DNA of 64,000 nucleotides from Kumtagia sp963839725 (GCA_963839725.1 CAWIWT010000046.1:434001-498000), one strand, 5' to 3'; positions 8,145-16,881 are shown, counted from the first letter of the stretch. A program made the numbers and translations. The notes: generated by a model from the sequence alone, not told the origin.

Positions 8145-9434
8145 TCAGGCGCCGTCGGAGGCGACCTGTCGACCTTCAAGATAGCGCTGGTCGATTTCCG
8201 GCAGCGGTTCGCCCTCAAGTGTCGCCTCGAACGCGCGAAGCCGCTTGTAAATGGAAATAAGCTCGACGATCGTTGGCCATGACGTCACGAGGTACTGAAA
8301 CGATGAACTGACCTGCCCGAACGCGGTGGCGATTTGTTGCCAGATACCGAGCGTGATTTTGCCTGCCGCGATCGTTGGAATCAGGATCAAGCTCGCAAAG
8401 ATCGAGTCCGCCTGCGCGAAACCGGATCGGAACATGTTGAAATAGGCATAGTGGAAATACAGGCGGAAATAGTTCTTCCGAACGTTGGCGAACAACTCCT
8501 TGACCGTCTGCGGCCGGGCCCGATCCTCGTGGTCTTCCCCATAGACCAATTCCTTTCTGTAGGCCGCCTCGACGCGCTGGTTCCTGAATTCCAGGCCTGG
8601 CAGCTTGATGCCGACAATTGCGAGCAAGGCCGTTCCGAACAGCGACCAAAAGACCGCGGCGACAACCAGCGAATACGGTATCTGCCCGACGAACGGCAAC
8701 TCCGTGATGTTTTCGGAGAGTTGCGCAAGCAGTGGCAGGAAAGCGATCAGTGTGAGGATTGAATCGGCGAAGGCCACTCCGAGCCCTTCCATCGTCGTCG
8801 AAAACCGCATCGTGTCCTCCTGAACACGCTGCGAAGCGCCCTCGATGTGACGAAGCCGCGACCAGTTTGCCATGTAGTAGTCATTCATCGCGGTGCGCCA
8901 GCGGAAGATGTAGTGACTGACGAAGAACCGCGTTACAACAAACAAGGCTACGTACGTCATACCTATCCAGGCATACACCCAGAACAAGCTATAAAGATCG
9001 CCTTGCGAGACCGATGCCGGCGGCGTCAGCGCCTTCTGGAACAGATCAAAAAATGGCCGGCGCCAATTGTTCAGCGCGACGTAGAGCTCAACCGACATAT
9101 AGGTCGAAAACAGGATCAGAGCCGAACCCAGGATCGACCAATCCTGCCATGGATGCGGGGCATAGGTGCGCCAGAACAGGTAGAAGGCGGCCAACATTAC
9201 GGCGAAATAGATGTAGAACCAGATGAAAGGCGCCGACCAGAAAATGGGAACGCCGAGGATCGGCGGCGCATCGGCGGGCGCAGGCGGCATGCCGAAGGAT
9301 GCGCCCAGCTGCTGGCCGCCGAAAAACCAGAGCAGTATTCCAAACAAGCTCCACGCCGCGGCGCTGAGAAAAAACATCCTGGGCTTCGGAAAGAACGATA
9401 AAAACACGGGGCAAGCTCCTCGTGGCGCTTTCAA
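8145..9434 (-). CDS. bacA: BacA/SbmA-type peptide transporter
   Basis: Inner-membrane transporter of the SbmA/BacA family, which imports proline-rich and NCR peptides. In rhizobia it is needed for bacteroid survival and affects very-long-chain fatty acids of lipid A. The protein begins near FLSFFPKPRMFFLSA and carries FGMPPAPAD, several membrane helices, and the conserved FRWRTAMNDYYMANW and GASQRVQEDTMRF segments. It lacks a fused ATPase domain, as expected. The ATG at 9434 adds a nine-residue leader; a GTG at 9407 would start exactly where BacA proteins usually begin. Confidence 0.9.
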   Translation of the reverse strand: MKAPRGACPVFLSFFPKPRMFFLSAAAWSLFGILLWFFGGQQLGASFGMPPAPADAPPILGVPIFWSAPFIWFYIYFAVMLAAFYLFWRTYAPHPWQDWSILGSALILFSTYMSVELYVALNNWRRPFFDLFQKALTPPASVSQGDLYSLFWVYAWIGMTYVALFVVTRFFVSHYIFRWRTAMNDYYMANWSRLRHIEGASQRVQEDTMRFSTTMEGLGVAFADSILTLIAFLPLLAQLSENITELPFVGQIPYSLVVAAVFWSLFGTALLAIVGIKLPGLEFRNQRVEAAYRKELVYGEDHEDRARPQTVKELFANVRKNYFRLYFHYAYFNMFRSGFAQADSIFASLILIPTIAAGKITLGIWQQIATAFGQVSSSFQYLVTSWPTIVELISIYKRLRAFEATLEGEPLPEIDQRYLEGRQVASDGA

Positions 9435-9885
9435 GAATCAACTGGCATGAAGTCACAATTCCCGTTGAATGCAAATGTGGGATTGCCGTGAGTTTGGCGA
9501 ACGGGCTATCGCGCCGGACTCGAGGCCAGGCCGATAGCGCCACCGATTGCCAGCACGATGGCTGCGGCAATTGAAGCAAGGACAAAGTCGCCCGTCCACT
9601 CGGCGAACCAGGGCGATCGCTTGAAAAGGTATTTGCTGAAGTACCCCCACCTCTGGCCCCTCCCCACAAGGGGGAGGGGACTTGCTGCATCGAGCCTGGC
9701 GTCAACGCCGACGGTTTTTGCTCGGCACCCCGGTCGGCAAAGTCCCCCTCCCCCTCGAGGGGGAGGGGTTAGGGGGGGTATCGTCTTCAAGTGATGCGCG
9801 AAGCTGTCCGTGAAACCATGATGTCGGCGAGCAGCACGCTTGAGGCAAGCCAGCTTAGCGTCACTCCGGCGGTGTCGATCCGAAT
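9435..9885. other. gene-free region with palindrome and short hydrophobic frames
   Basis: About 450 bp. The centre is the palindrome 9643-9780. To its left, a minus-strand frame (about 9506-9640) encodes a plausible membrane segment (FVLASIAAAIVLAIGGAIGL) but its 5' part runs through the repeat. To its right another minus-strand stretch (about 9790-9885) encodes SWLASSVLLADIMVS. They could be halves of a small membrane-protein gene split by the repeat, but I cannot show it. Confidence 0.3.
9643..9780. repeat. family A intergenic palindrome
   Basis: Left arm CCCCCACCTCTGGCCCCTCC followed by the small hairpin CCCCACAAGGGGGAGGGG. The right arm is the inverse, CCCTCCCCCTCGAGGGGGAG then GGGTTAGGGGGGG. 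About 60 bp of unrelated sequence lies between. Same plan as 20313-20449, 38463-38605 and 59553-59701. Confidence 0.8.
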
Positions 9886-10080
9886 TTAGCGGCGGCGCGA
9901 GCTGGCATCCACGGCGTGAGCGTTGCGGCTGAACGGCAGGTCGGCAAGTTCGCGCAGCGACATTGCCGCGACAGCCGGGTGGCTGAGCGGATCACGTTGC
10001 CAGCTTTCGATTTCCGATGGGGCGTCTACCGGCTCCAAGAGAGCCTTTCCCAGTTCGCTGATCATTGAGAAAATCTTCAT
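9886..10080 (-). CDS. small YjiS/DUF1127-like protein
   Basis: A 64-residue product beginning MKIFSMISELGKALLEPVD. The C-terminal part (SLRELADLPFSRNAHAVD) resembles the LxDREL(A/K)D(L/I)G core of DUF1127 small proteins, which in rhizobia are Arg-rich and affect RNA or phosphate metabolism. The ATG at 10080 has a clear ribosome-binding site (AAAGGAG, 7 bp upstream); an in-frame upstream ATG at 10125 does not. It is divergent from the LysR gene, which may regulate it. Confidence 0.6.
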   Translation of the reverse strand: MKIFSMISELGKALLEPVDAPSEIESWQRDPLSHPAVAAMSLRELADLPFSRNAHAVDASSRRR

Positions 10081-10181
10081 CTCAGTGCTCCTTTCCGGCT
10101 TTCCATACGAAGCATTCTGGCTCAAAATGAACTCTCATCAATCCAGAAACAGAGAAGCGCGGTTTAGATAAACTTAAGCTC

Positions 10182-11096
10182 ATGAAGCTCAATGCGGTGC
10201 ACCTGAACGGCCTCAGGGCAGTCGAAGCGGCCGCCCGTGCCGGTTCGTTGCAGAAGGCTGCGGACGAACTTGGCGTGTCGGCAAGCGCCGTCAGCCAGCA
10301 GATCGGCCGCACCGAGGCACAGATCGGTCAGGCGGTGTTCGAGCGGACATCCTCCGGCCTCAAGATGACGATTTTCGGCAGCGAATTCACAGCGCGCCTT
10401 TCCGCAGGTTTTCGCGAATTGGAAAGCGCGGTGGCGCTGGCGGAAAGGGCGAATGCCTGCGTGCTCGCGGTTTCTATCGCTCCGGCCTTTGCGTCAAAAT
10501 GGCTGCTGCCAAGGCTGTCCCGACACTTTGTCCGGTATCCGGAGGTGATCTTGCGCATCGACGCCTCGAAGGAACTCGTCGATCTCGATCACTCGGACAT
10601 TGATGTCGCGGTGCGACTGGGCGATGGTCAGTGGCCAAATGTGCATGCCGAATTGCTGATTGCCCAGGAGATTTTCCCGGTCTGCGCGCCGGCGATCGCC
10701 GAAAAACTCAAGACGCCGGCCGACCTTGCCGAAACTTGGGCGATTACCGATGAGAGCGCGATGTTCCGCTGGGAGCATTGGTTCAAGGCGGCGGGTGTCG
10801 AGCCCGTCAAAATGCTCCCCGGGGCGCGTTTCAATGACCCTATGCTCTCCCTGGATTCGGCGATCGCCGGGCATGGCGTCATGCTCGCGTGGCAGTTGCT
10901 CGCCGCCGATGCGCTCGCCGACGGCAGGCTCGTTGCGCCGTTCGGGGTGCGGGCCACCAGCGGCATCGGCTACTGGCTGGTAACCTCGGAATCGCGGCGA
11001 GAACCGCGCAAGGTCACGCAGTTCAAGACCTGGATCCGCGAAGAGATCGACGCGACTGTGCGACAGCTCGGGCATCTCGTTTGTGCGGTAAAGTAG
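10182..11096 (+). CDS. LysR-family regulator, GcvA-like
   Basis: LysR-type transcription factor of 304 residues. The N-terminal winged HTH (about 7-65) includes RAVEAAARAGSLQKAADELGVSASAVSQQIGR. The rest is the two-lobed effector domain. The spacing and the pattern DVAVRLGDG resemble GcvA-like regulators. It is divergent from the small YjiS-like gene with about 100 bp between the starts, the usual arrangement for a LysR protein controlling its neighbour and itself. The effector cannot be read from the sequence. Confidence 0.88.
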   Translation: MKLNAVHLNGLRAVEAAARAGSLQKAADELGVSASAVSQQIGRTEAQIGQAVFERTSSGLKMTIFGSEFTARLSAGFRELESAVALAERANACVLAVSIAPAFASKWLLPRLSRHFVRYPEVILRIDASKELVDLDHSDIDVAVRLGDGQWPNVHAELLIAQEIFPVCAPAIAEKLKTPADLAETWAITDESAMFRWEHWFKAAGVEPVKMLPGARFNDPMLSLDSAIAGHGVMLAWQLLAADALADGRLVAPFGVRATSGIGYWLVTSESRREPRKVTQFKTWIREEIDATVRQLGHLVCAVK

Positions 11097-11207
11097 AGCA
11101 CCGTGTCAGAACGGATCGATGTGCGCGCTTGACGCAGTTTTGATGTGGAAGCAGAAGCGGCCCCGCTCTATGCTGATCGTTCTTCCCCATCTTGAAGGCC
11201 CGAAATC

Positions 11208-12464
11208 ATGACGCCCCATCCCGGCATATTCTCCGCTTCGATTGATCCCATCTATCTCGACCGCCTGGCCGAAGTCGCGGTCAAGGTCGGCCTGCAATTG
11301 CAGGAGGGCCAGGATCTGGTGATGACCGCGCCGGTCGCTGCATTGCCGCTTGTGCGGCGGATCGCGGAACATGCGTACAAGGCAGGTGCGGGGCTGGTGA
11401 CACCGTTCTTTGTCGATGAGGAGATAACGCTCGCCCGCTACCGCTACGGCCATGACGCGGGCTTCGACCGCGCAGCCGGATGGCTCTATGACGGCATGGC
11501 CAAGGCATATGACGGCAACGCCGCCCGTCTCGCCATCGTTGGCGAAAACCCGATGCTGCTTTCCGGCGAGGATCCGGCAAAGGTGGCGCGCGCCAATAAG
11601 GCCAATTCGATGGCCTACAAGCCGGCGCTGGAGAAGATCGCCGGCTTCGCCATCAACTGGAACATCATCGCCTATCCAAGCTTGTCGTGGGCCAAGCTGG
11701 TGTTTCCGGCAGACAGCGACGATATCGCCGTCGCCAAGCTGGCGAATGCCATCTTCGCGGCGTCGCGGGTCGATCTCGACGATCCGGTCTCGGCCTGGCG
11801 TGACCATAACGCTGCGCTGAACCAGCGGACTAAGTGGCTCAATGGCGAGCGCTTTCATGCACTGCATTTTTCCGGACCGGGCACCGATCTCACCGTTGGA
11901 CTCGCCGACGGCCACGAATGGCATGGCGGCGCGTCGACTGCCAAGAACGGCATCACCTGCAATCCGAACATCCCAACCGAGGAAGTCTTCACGACGCCGC
12001 ATGCCCGCCGCGTCGACGGTTTCGTCACCAGCACCAAGCCGCTGTCGCATCAGGGCACGCTGATCGAGAACATTCAGGTGCGGTTCCAGGAAGGCCGCAT
12101 CGTCGAGGCGAAAGCCACACGCGGCGAGGAAGTGCTGAAGAAGGTGCTGGACACCGATGACGGCGCGCGCCGGCTGGGCGAAGTTGCGCTGGTGCCGCAT
12201 TCGTCGCCGATCTCGGCCAGCGGGCTGTTGTTCTACAATACGCTGTTCGATGAGAACGCCGCTTGCCACATCGCGCTTGGCCAGTGCTATTCGAAGTGCT
12301 TCCTCAACGGCGACCAGCTCTCACCCGAGAAGATCGCAGCACAGGGCGGCAACAAGAGCCTCATCCACATCGACTGGATGATCGGCTCGGGCTTGATCGA
12401 CATTGATGGCGTCAGGGATGACGGGTCGAGGGTGCCGGTGATGCGCAAGGGCGAATGGGCGTAG
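11208..12464 (+). CDS. M29-family aminopeptidase
   Basis: Metallo-aminopeptidase of the thermophilic M29 family (AmpS/AmpT type). It is 418 residues, the usual length. Family metal ligands are visible: Glu258/Glu259 in NIPTEEVFTTPH, Glu325 in GEVALVP, His354 and Tyr361 in HIALGQCYSKCF, and His387 with Asp389 in SLIHIDWMIGSG. These bind two metal ions at the active site. It cleaves N-terminal residues from peptides in the cytoplasm; the specificity is unknown. Convergent with the ArsC-like gene. Confidence 0.92.
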   Translation: MTPHPGIFSASIDPIYLDRLAEVAVKVGLQLQEGQDLVMTAPVAALPLVRRIAEHAYKAGAGLVTPFFVDEEITLARYRYGHDAGFDRAAGWLYDGMAKAYDGNAARLAIVGENPMLLSGEDPAKVARANKANSMAYKPALEKIAGFAINWNIIAYPSLSWAKLVFPADSDDIAVAKLANAIFAASRVDLDDPVSAWRDHNAALNQRTKWLNGERFHALHFSGPGTDLTVGLADGHEWHGGASTAKNGITCNPNIPTEEVFTTPHARRVDGFVTSTKPLSHQGTLIENIQVRFQEGRIVEAKATRGEEVLKKVLDTDDGARRLGEVALVPHSSPISASGLLFYNTLFDENAACHIALGQCYSKCFLNGDQLSPEKIAAQGGNKSLIHIDWMIGSGLIDIDGVRDDGSRVPVMRKGEWA

Positions 12465-12503
12465 GGCGTTCACACGCCGCAGCCTTGCGCAGTTTCAAAG
12501 AGA

Positions 12504-12545
12504 TACAGCGTCCGTTGCGCGTCCGAAAGGACGCGCGGCGCTGTA
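12504..12545 (+). repeat. conserved bulged hairpin, copy 1
   Basis: Outer 7 bp stem TACAGCG/CGCTGTA (12504-12510 with 12539-12545). The asymmetric internal loop is TCCGTT opposite GG. The inner 8 bp stem GCGCGTCC/GGACGCGC (12517-12524 with 12529-12536) is closed by a GAAA (GNRA-type) loop. It lies between convergent genes, 3 bp from the ArsC-like stop. A second copy with compensatory changes is at 14912-14952. Confidence 0.8.
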
Positions 12546-12547
12546 GG

Positions 12548-12898
12548 TCACCGCGGCAGCGTATGGGCGTAGATCTCCGGCTTGAAGCCAACCGTCAGCT
12601 TCCCGTCGACATCGAGAACCGGCCGCTTGATCATGGTCGGGTGAGCGAGCATCAAGGTTATCGCCTTCTCCTCGTCCAGACCGGCTTTATCGGTGTCGGC
12701 CAGCTCACGGAACGTCGTGCTCGCCTTGTTGAGCAGCTTTTCCCAGCCGACAACCTTGACCCAGCGGCGCAGCGCCTTGGCATCGATACCGTCCGACCGA
12801 TAATCGTGAAAGCGGTAAGCGTGGCCGTTGCTGTCCAGCCAGGTCCAGGCCTTCTTCATCGTGTCGCAGGTTTTGATGCCATAGATGGTGATGGTCAT
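12548..12898 (-). CDS. ArsC/Spx-family reductase-like protein
   Basis: A 116-residue thioredoxin-fold protein of the ArsC/Spx superfamily, closest in style to YffB. The N-terminal active-site loop is YGIKTCDTMKKA with one cysteine (Cys11), and the conserved basic context TMIKRPVLDVDGKLTVGF lies near residue 88. YffB-like proteins may act as glutathione-dependent thiol reductases; an arsenate role is not implied. It stands alone, convergent with the aminopeptidase gene. Confidence 0.82.
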   Translation of the reverse strand: MTITIYGIKTCDTMKKAWTWLDSNGHAYRFHDYRSDGIDAKALRRWVKVVGWEKLLNKASTTFRELADTDKAGLDEEKAITLMLAHPTMIKRPVLDVDGKLTVGFKPEIYAHTLPR

Positions 12899-13265
12899 TG
12901 CTTGTTTCCCCGAACTGCCGCCCGACTCGCGGGAGCCCTGCAGATAACAGGCCGCATGGCGCGACAGGAAGGCGGGTTTACCGAAGTACCATCTTCAACG
13001 CCGGGCCCATCGCCGAAAAGCTGCCGCCACGGCGTTCGGTTGCCCGGTGGAGGCGTAAAGCGCTGAATGCCGAAAATTCTGTCATGCGTGGCGGGACTGC
13101 AACCCAGCGCGTGAAGGCCGGCCCGGCCCTTCGGGTTTCTAGACCCGGCGTATCGGGCATTTGATTGCGTCTGAAATTCCGTCCCGCCCACTGGACCGCA
13201 ACGCGGTTCGGCTGCAATGTGCGGTTCGACTGCCAGTCGAATAGTTGTTCCAGGGAGGAAGTTCA
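12899..13265. other. gene-free region upstream of tctC
   Basis: About 370 bp between divergent genes that should hold the tctCBA promoter. A perfect inverted repeat sits at 13225-13241 (separate entry). I see no coding sequence and no long palindrome. Confidence 0.4.
13225..13241 (+). promoter_or_regulatory. inverted repeat upstream of tctC
   Basis: Perfect 7 bp inverted repeat TTCGACT-GCC-AGTCGAA ending 24 bp before the tctC start and just upstream of its ribosome-binding site. It could be a repressor operator or a short 5'-UTR hairpin. No regulator gene lies next to the operon. Confidence 0.4.
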
Positions 13266-14210
13266 GTGAAGCAGTTTATCTTGGCAACCATACTAGCCGG
13301 TGCGATAGCCGCGCCCGCCTTGGCCGCCGATTACGAGATCATGGCGCCAGCAGCGCCAGGCGGCGGTTGGGACCAGACCGCGCGCTCAATGCAAAGTGCG
13401 CTGCAGGAAGACAAGATTTCGGGCAACGTCCAGGTGACGAACGTTCCAGGCGCGGGGGGCACCATCGGCCTCGCCCAGTTCGTCAGCGAAGCCAGCGGCG
13501 ATCCGACCCAGTTGATCGTCGGCGGCTACGTCATGGTCGGCGCAATCATCACCAATGCATCGCCTGTTACGCTCGACCAGGTGACGCCGATCGCGCGCCT
13601 CACCGGTGAATATGAAGCGCTGGTCGTTCCGGCTGCGTCGGACATCAAGACCATGGCCGACCTCGTCGCCAAGCTGAAGGCCGATCCGGCTTCCGTTTCC
13701 TGGGCAGGCGGTTCTGCCGGCGGCACGGATCACATCACCGCCGGCCTGATCACCAAGGCCGTCGGTGCGGATCCGACCAAGGTGAACTATGTGCCTTATT
13801 CCGGCGGCGGCGAGGCTTTGGCGGCTTTGCTCAGCGGCCAGGTTACGGTTGGCATTTCCGGCTATGGCGAGTTCGCCGAGCAGATAAAGGCCGGCGCCCT
13901 GCGCATCATCGGCATCTCGTCGGATGCCAAGGTGGAAGGCATCGATGCCCCGACCTTCAAGGAAGGCGGCGTGGACGTTTCGATCCAGAACTGGCGCATG
14001 GTTGCTGCGGCTCCGGACATCAGCGCGGAGCAGAAGGCCGCCATTCTCGCCGATATCGAGAAGATGAACGCCTCGCCAACCTGGCAGAAAACCCTCGCCG
14101 ACAAGGGCTGGGCCAACACCTTCCTGGCTGGTGACGCGTTCAAGACGCAGCTTGACGCCGACGTCGCCAGCACCGCGGCGATCCTCAAGGATATCGGTCT
14201 GGTTAAATGA
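13266..14210 (+). CDS. tctC: tripartite tricarboxylate transporter, binding protein TctC (Bug)
   Basis: Periplasmic solute-binding protein of a TTT system. The GTG at 13266 is preferred: it follows the ribosome-binding site GGGAGGAAG and starts a clean signal peptide (KQFILATILAGAIAAPALA, cleavage after about residue 20). The mature part has the Bug-family pattern PAAPGGGWDQTARSMQ, GGTIGLAQF and WAGGSAGGTDH. Bug proteins bind carboxylates without charged groups in the pocket; the ligand is unknown. The stop overlaps tctB by four bases. Confidence 0.92.
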   Translation: MKQFILATILAGAIAAPALAADYEIMAPAAPGGGWDQTARSMQSALQEDKISGNVQVTNVPGAGGTIGLAQFVSEASGDPTQLIVGGYVMVGAIITNASPVTLDQVTPIARLTGEYEALVVPAASDIKTMADLVAKLKADPASVSWAGGSAGGTDHITAGLITKAVGADPTKVNYVPYSGGGEALAALLSGQVTVGISGYGEFAEQIKAGALRIIGISSDAKVEGIDAPTFKEGGVDVSIQNWRMVAAAPDISAEQKAAILADIEKMNASPTWQKTLADKGWANTFLAGDAFKTQLDADVASTAAILKDIGLVK

Positions 14211-14695
14211 CCGAAAGCAGTGGCGAGCAGAACGAGCGCCGCCCGGATCGGGCGGCGTTCATTATCGGGATCGTGCTTGCCGTTGTCGGCATTGCAATGA
14301 TCACGAACACCTATCGGGCGGTGGAGACGATCAGCCAGGACCCGATCGGGCCGAAAGGCTATCCCTACATGATCGGCGCGGCGCTGATTGGCCTCGCAAT
14401 CTGGACTATGATCGAGGCTTGGCGCGGCGACTTCCCCCAGCGCGAGCCGCAGAACCTGCCGCCAATCTTCTGGATTATCGGCGGCCTGGCGGCGCAACTG
14501 CTACTGCTTCATGCTGTTGGCTTTTCGATTGCCACCAGCCTCCTGTTTGCGGCAACTGCTCGCGCTTTCGGCCAGCGTCGGCTTTACATGACGATCCCCA
14601 TCGGGATCGTCTTCGCCTTCATCGTCTGGGTGGTATTTGCGCAGGGTCTTGGGCTGGGCTTGCCGGCCGGGCCGCTCGAACGCCTGTTCTTTTAG
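14207..14695 (+). CDS. tctB: tripartite tricarboxylate transporter, small membrane subunit TctB
   Basis: A 162-residue membrane protein with about four helices (AFIIGIVLAVVGIAMI; FWIIGGLAAQLLLLHAVGF; IPIGIVFAFIVWVVFAQGLG and one between). The conserved GPKGYPYMIGAAL segment is near residue 47. TctB is the small integral subunit that works with TctA and TctC to take up carboxylates with sodium or protons. ATG overlaps the tctC stop (ATGA). Confidence 0.9.
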   Translation: MTESSGEQNERRPDRAAFIIGIVLAVVGIAMITNTYRAVETISQDPIGPKGYPYMIGAALIGLAIWTMIEAWRGDFPQREPQNLPPIFWIIGGLAAQLLLLHAVGFSIATSLLFAATARAFGQRRLYMTIPIGIVFAFIVWVVFAQGLGLGLPAGPLERLFF

Positions 14696-15071
14696 GCCGT
14701 GGACTGATAAATTGATCGAAATGGCGCCTGAAACGGCAAAGAGATGCAAGGAGAAGCGCGAAGGTCGGGGTCTACTCCCCGTCCGAGCGGTTCGACGCAG
14801 CAGGTCGCGGCCGTTTCGGCGTCCTTCGGATGTGGTCCATCTGCCCGGCTACCGCGCATGTCCCGCGCTGACGCATGTCAGCGCGAAAGGAACATGCGCC
14901 ACCCGAAATGCCGGAGCGTCCTTTGCGCGTTCGGCGAACGCGCGGCGCTCCGATGTCGCGAAGGACTTGAAAGCCGAAAGGCTTCCTGCGCCTTCGCTCC
15001 GCGTATCCGAACAGATGGCCTCACACCATTTCGACCAGATTTATGAGTTCACGGCCTAGGTTGCTGCGCAA
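14696..15071. other. 376 bp gap inside the tct operon
   Basis: An unusually long gap between tctB and tctA, which are normally a few bases apart. It holds the bulged hairpin 14912-14952 but no recognisable gene. If tctA is expressed from the tctC promoter, this is a long intercistronic spacer where the hairpin could set the ratio of tctA to tctCB. Confidence 0.5.
14912..14952 (+). repeat. conserved bulged hairpin, copy 2
   Basis: Outer 7 bp stem CGGAGCG/CGCTCCG (14912-14918 with 14946-14952). The internal loop is TCCTTT opposite GG. The inner 8 bp stem GCGCGTTC/GAACGCGC (14925-14932 with 14936-14943) has a GGC loop. It has the same plan as 12504-12545. At four stem positions both partners have changed together (for example GTCC/GGAC versus GTTC/GAAC). 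Confidence 0.8.
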
Positions 15072-16616
15072 ATGGACACATTCTCCCTTCTGATGACAGG
15101 CTTGCAGGTTGCCATGCAGCCGACCAACCTGCTCTACGCCATTATCGGCGTGACGCTGGGCACGGCGGTCGGCGTTCTGCCCGGCATTGGACCGGCGCTT
15201 ACCGTGGCGCTGCTCCTGCCTGTGACCTACAAACTGGGCGACCCGGCGGGCGCCCTGATCATGTTCGCCGGTATCTACTACGGCGGCATGTATGGCGGAT
15301 CGACGACGTCGATCCTGCTCAATACGCCGGGCGAAAGCGCCTCGATCGTCACCGCGCTTGAGGGCAACAAGATGGCGCGTCGGGGCAGAGGCGGGCCAGC
15401 GCTGGCCACGTCCGCCATAGGCTCCTTCGTCGCCGGTTTCATCGCGACCATGGGGTTGGCACTGATTGCGCCGGCGGTCGTCAGTTTCGCGCTGTCTTTC
15501 CAGTCGCGTGAATATTTTGCGCTCATGGTACTGGCCTTCATTACGGTTTCCGCGGCTTTTGGCGACTCTACCTTGCGAGGTTTGACGTCGCTGTTTATCG
15601 GGCTGGCATTGTCGGCGATCGGGACAAGCCTGATGGGTGGCGCGCCGCGGCTGACCTTCGGGATCATCCAGCTTGCACAGGGCATCGAGGTGACGACCTT
15701 GGCGGTGGCCCTTTTCGCGATTGGCGAGACGCTCACCAATGCCGGCGCGGTAGGAGCACTCGAAGAGAGAGTAGAGTTGATCAAGGGCTCAGTGATGATG
15801 ACCCGCGAGGACTGGAAGCGCTCGTGGAAGCCCTGGCTCAGAGGAACTGCCATCGGATTCCCGATCGGGGCAATGCCCGCGGGCGGTGCCGATATTTCGA
15901 GCTTCCTGTCCTACTCGGCCGAACGCCAGTTTGCCAAGCATCCGGAGGAGTTCGGCAAGGGTGCGATCGAAGGCGTCGCCGGCCCGGAGGCGGCGAACAA
16001 CGCCTCCGCGGCGGGCACGCTGGTGCCGCTTTTGACGCTCGGGCTTCCGACCACGGCGACGGCGGCAATCATGCTGGCTGCATTCCAGCAATTCGGACTG
16101 CAACCGGGCCCTCAGCTGTTCACCAACAATCCCACGCTCGTCTGGGGTCTGATCTCCAGCCTTCTCGTGGCCAATTTGATGCTTCTAGTGTTGAATTTGC
16201 CTTTGATCGGCCTTTGGGTGCGGCTGCTGAGTATTCCGAAGCCGTGGCTGTATGGCGGGATTCTGGTCTTTGCTACCTTGGGCACGATCGGTGCCAACGC
16301 CGCTACGTATCGGGTAATTGGCCACCCGCTTTCCGTTCAGCTGGCATTGCTGATGATTTTCGGCCTGCTCGGCTATCTGTTGCGCCGCTTTCATTATCCG
16401 ATCGCACCTGTCGTCGTCGGTTTGATCCTCGGGCCGATGGCAGAAGCCCATCTCCGGCGCGCGCTGCAGACTAGCCAGGGTGACTGGTTCGTCCTTTGGG
16501 ATTCGTGGATCGCGGGCATACTCTGGATCGCGGCAGTCGCGGCATTGCTGGTGCCTATGTATCTGCGCTGGCGCGGCAGCAAGGTGTTGGAACAGATCGC
16601 CGGCGACACGGACTGA
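15072..16616 (+). CDS. tctA: tripartite tricarboxylate transporter, large membrane subunit TctA
   Basis: The 514-residue permease of the TTT system with about a dozen hydrophobic segments. The TctA hallmarks are present: the glycine/proline motif LGTAVGVLPGIGPALTVALLLP near residue 30 (and a second, AIGFPIGAMPAGGADISSF, near 265) and YYGGMYGGSTTSILLNTPGE. It would form the transport pathway with TctB. It is the last gene of tctCBA, separated from tctB by a long spacer. Confidence 0.94.
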   Translation: MDTFSLLMTGLQVAMQPTNLLYAIIGVTLGTAVGVLPGIGPALTVALLLPVTYKLGDPAGALIMFAGIYYGGMYGGSTTSILLNTPGESASIVTALEGNKMARRGRGGPALATSAIGSFVAGFIATMGLALIAPAVVSFALSFQSREYFALMVLAFITVSAAFGDSTLRGLTSLFIGLALSAIGTSLMGGAPRLTFGIIQLAQGIEVTTLAVALFAIGETLTNAGAVGALEERVELIKGSVMMTREDWKRSWKPWLRGTAIGFPIGAMPAGGADISSFLSYSAERQFAKHPEEFGKGAIEGVAGPEAANNASAAGTLVPLLTLGLPTTATAAIMLAAFQQFGLQPGPQLFTNNPTLVWGLISSLLVANLMLLVLNLPLIGLWVRLLSIPKPWLYGGILVFATLGTIGANAATYRVIGHPLSVQLALLMIFGLLGYLLRRFHYPIAPVVVGLILGPMAEAHLRRALQTSQGDWFVLWDSWIAGILWIAAVAALLVPMYLRWRGSKVLEQIAGDTD

Positions 16617-16714
16617 TCGCTCAAACCGGGCGCTCATCGGGCGCCGATTTGAGCTTTGGGTGCGGATGCTTTGGCTCATACTCGGAGCGTTCCGCAAGCG
16701 AACGGCTCCATAAC

Positions 16715-16881
16715 GCCCCCCTCACCCGGCCTCCGCTTCGCTCGGCCACCCTCTCCCTGCTGGGGAGAGGAGTTCGCCGACCGTGGCGTCCGGTCTTGCA
16801 AGGTTGACAGGCGAGGCGGAGATACCGCCGATCTCCTCTCCCCAGCAGGGTGGCCGAGCGGAGCGGAGGCCGGGTGAGGGG
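16715..16881. repeat. family B intergenic palindrome
   Basis: The left arm begins CCCCCCTCACCCGGCCTCCG, continues CTTCGCTCGGCCACCCTCTC and ends in the small hairpin CCTGCTGGGGAGAGG. The right arm is its inverse (CCTCTCCCCAGCAGGG to GGCCGGGTGAGGGGGCG), with about 60 bp between. The arms match the terminal inverted repeats around the DUF559 gene (47061-47111, 47533-47583) and the palindrome at 42077-42238. Confidence 0.8.

Noticed and set aside
9506..9790. A 94-residue membrane protein between bacA and the small YjiS-like gene
   Set aside because: Its first half is translated palindrome; only the last 40 residues look protein-like, so I list it only as part of the gap.
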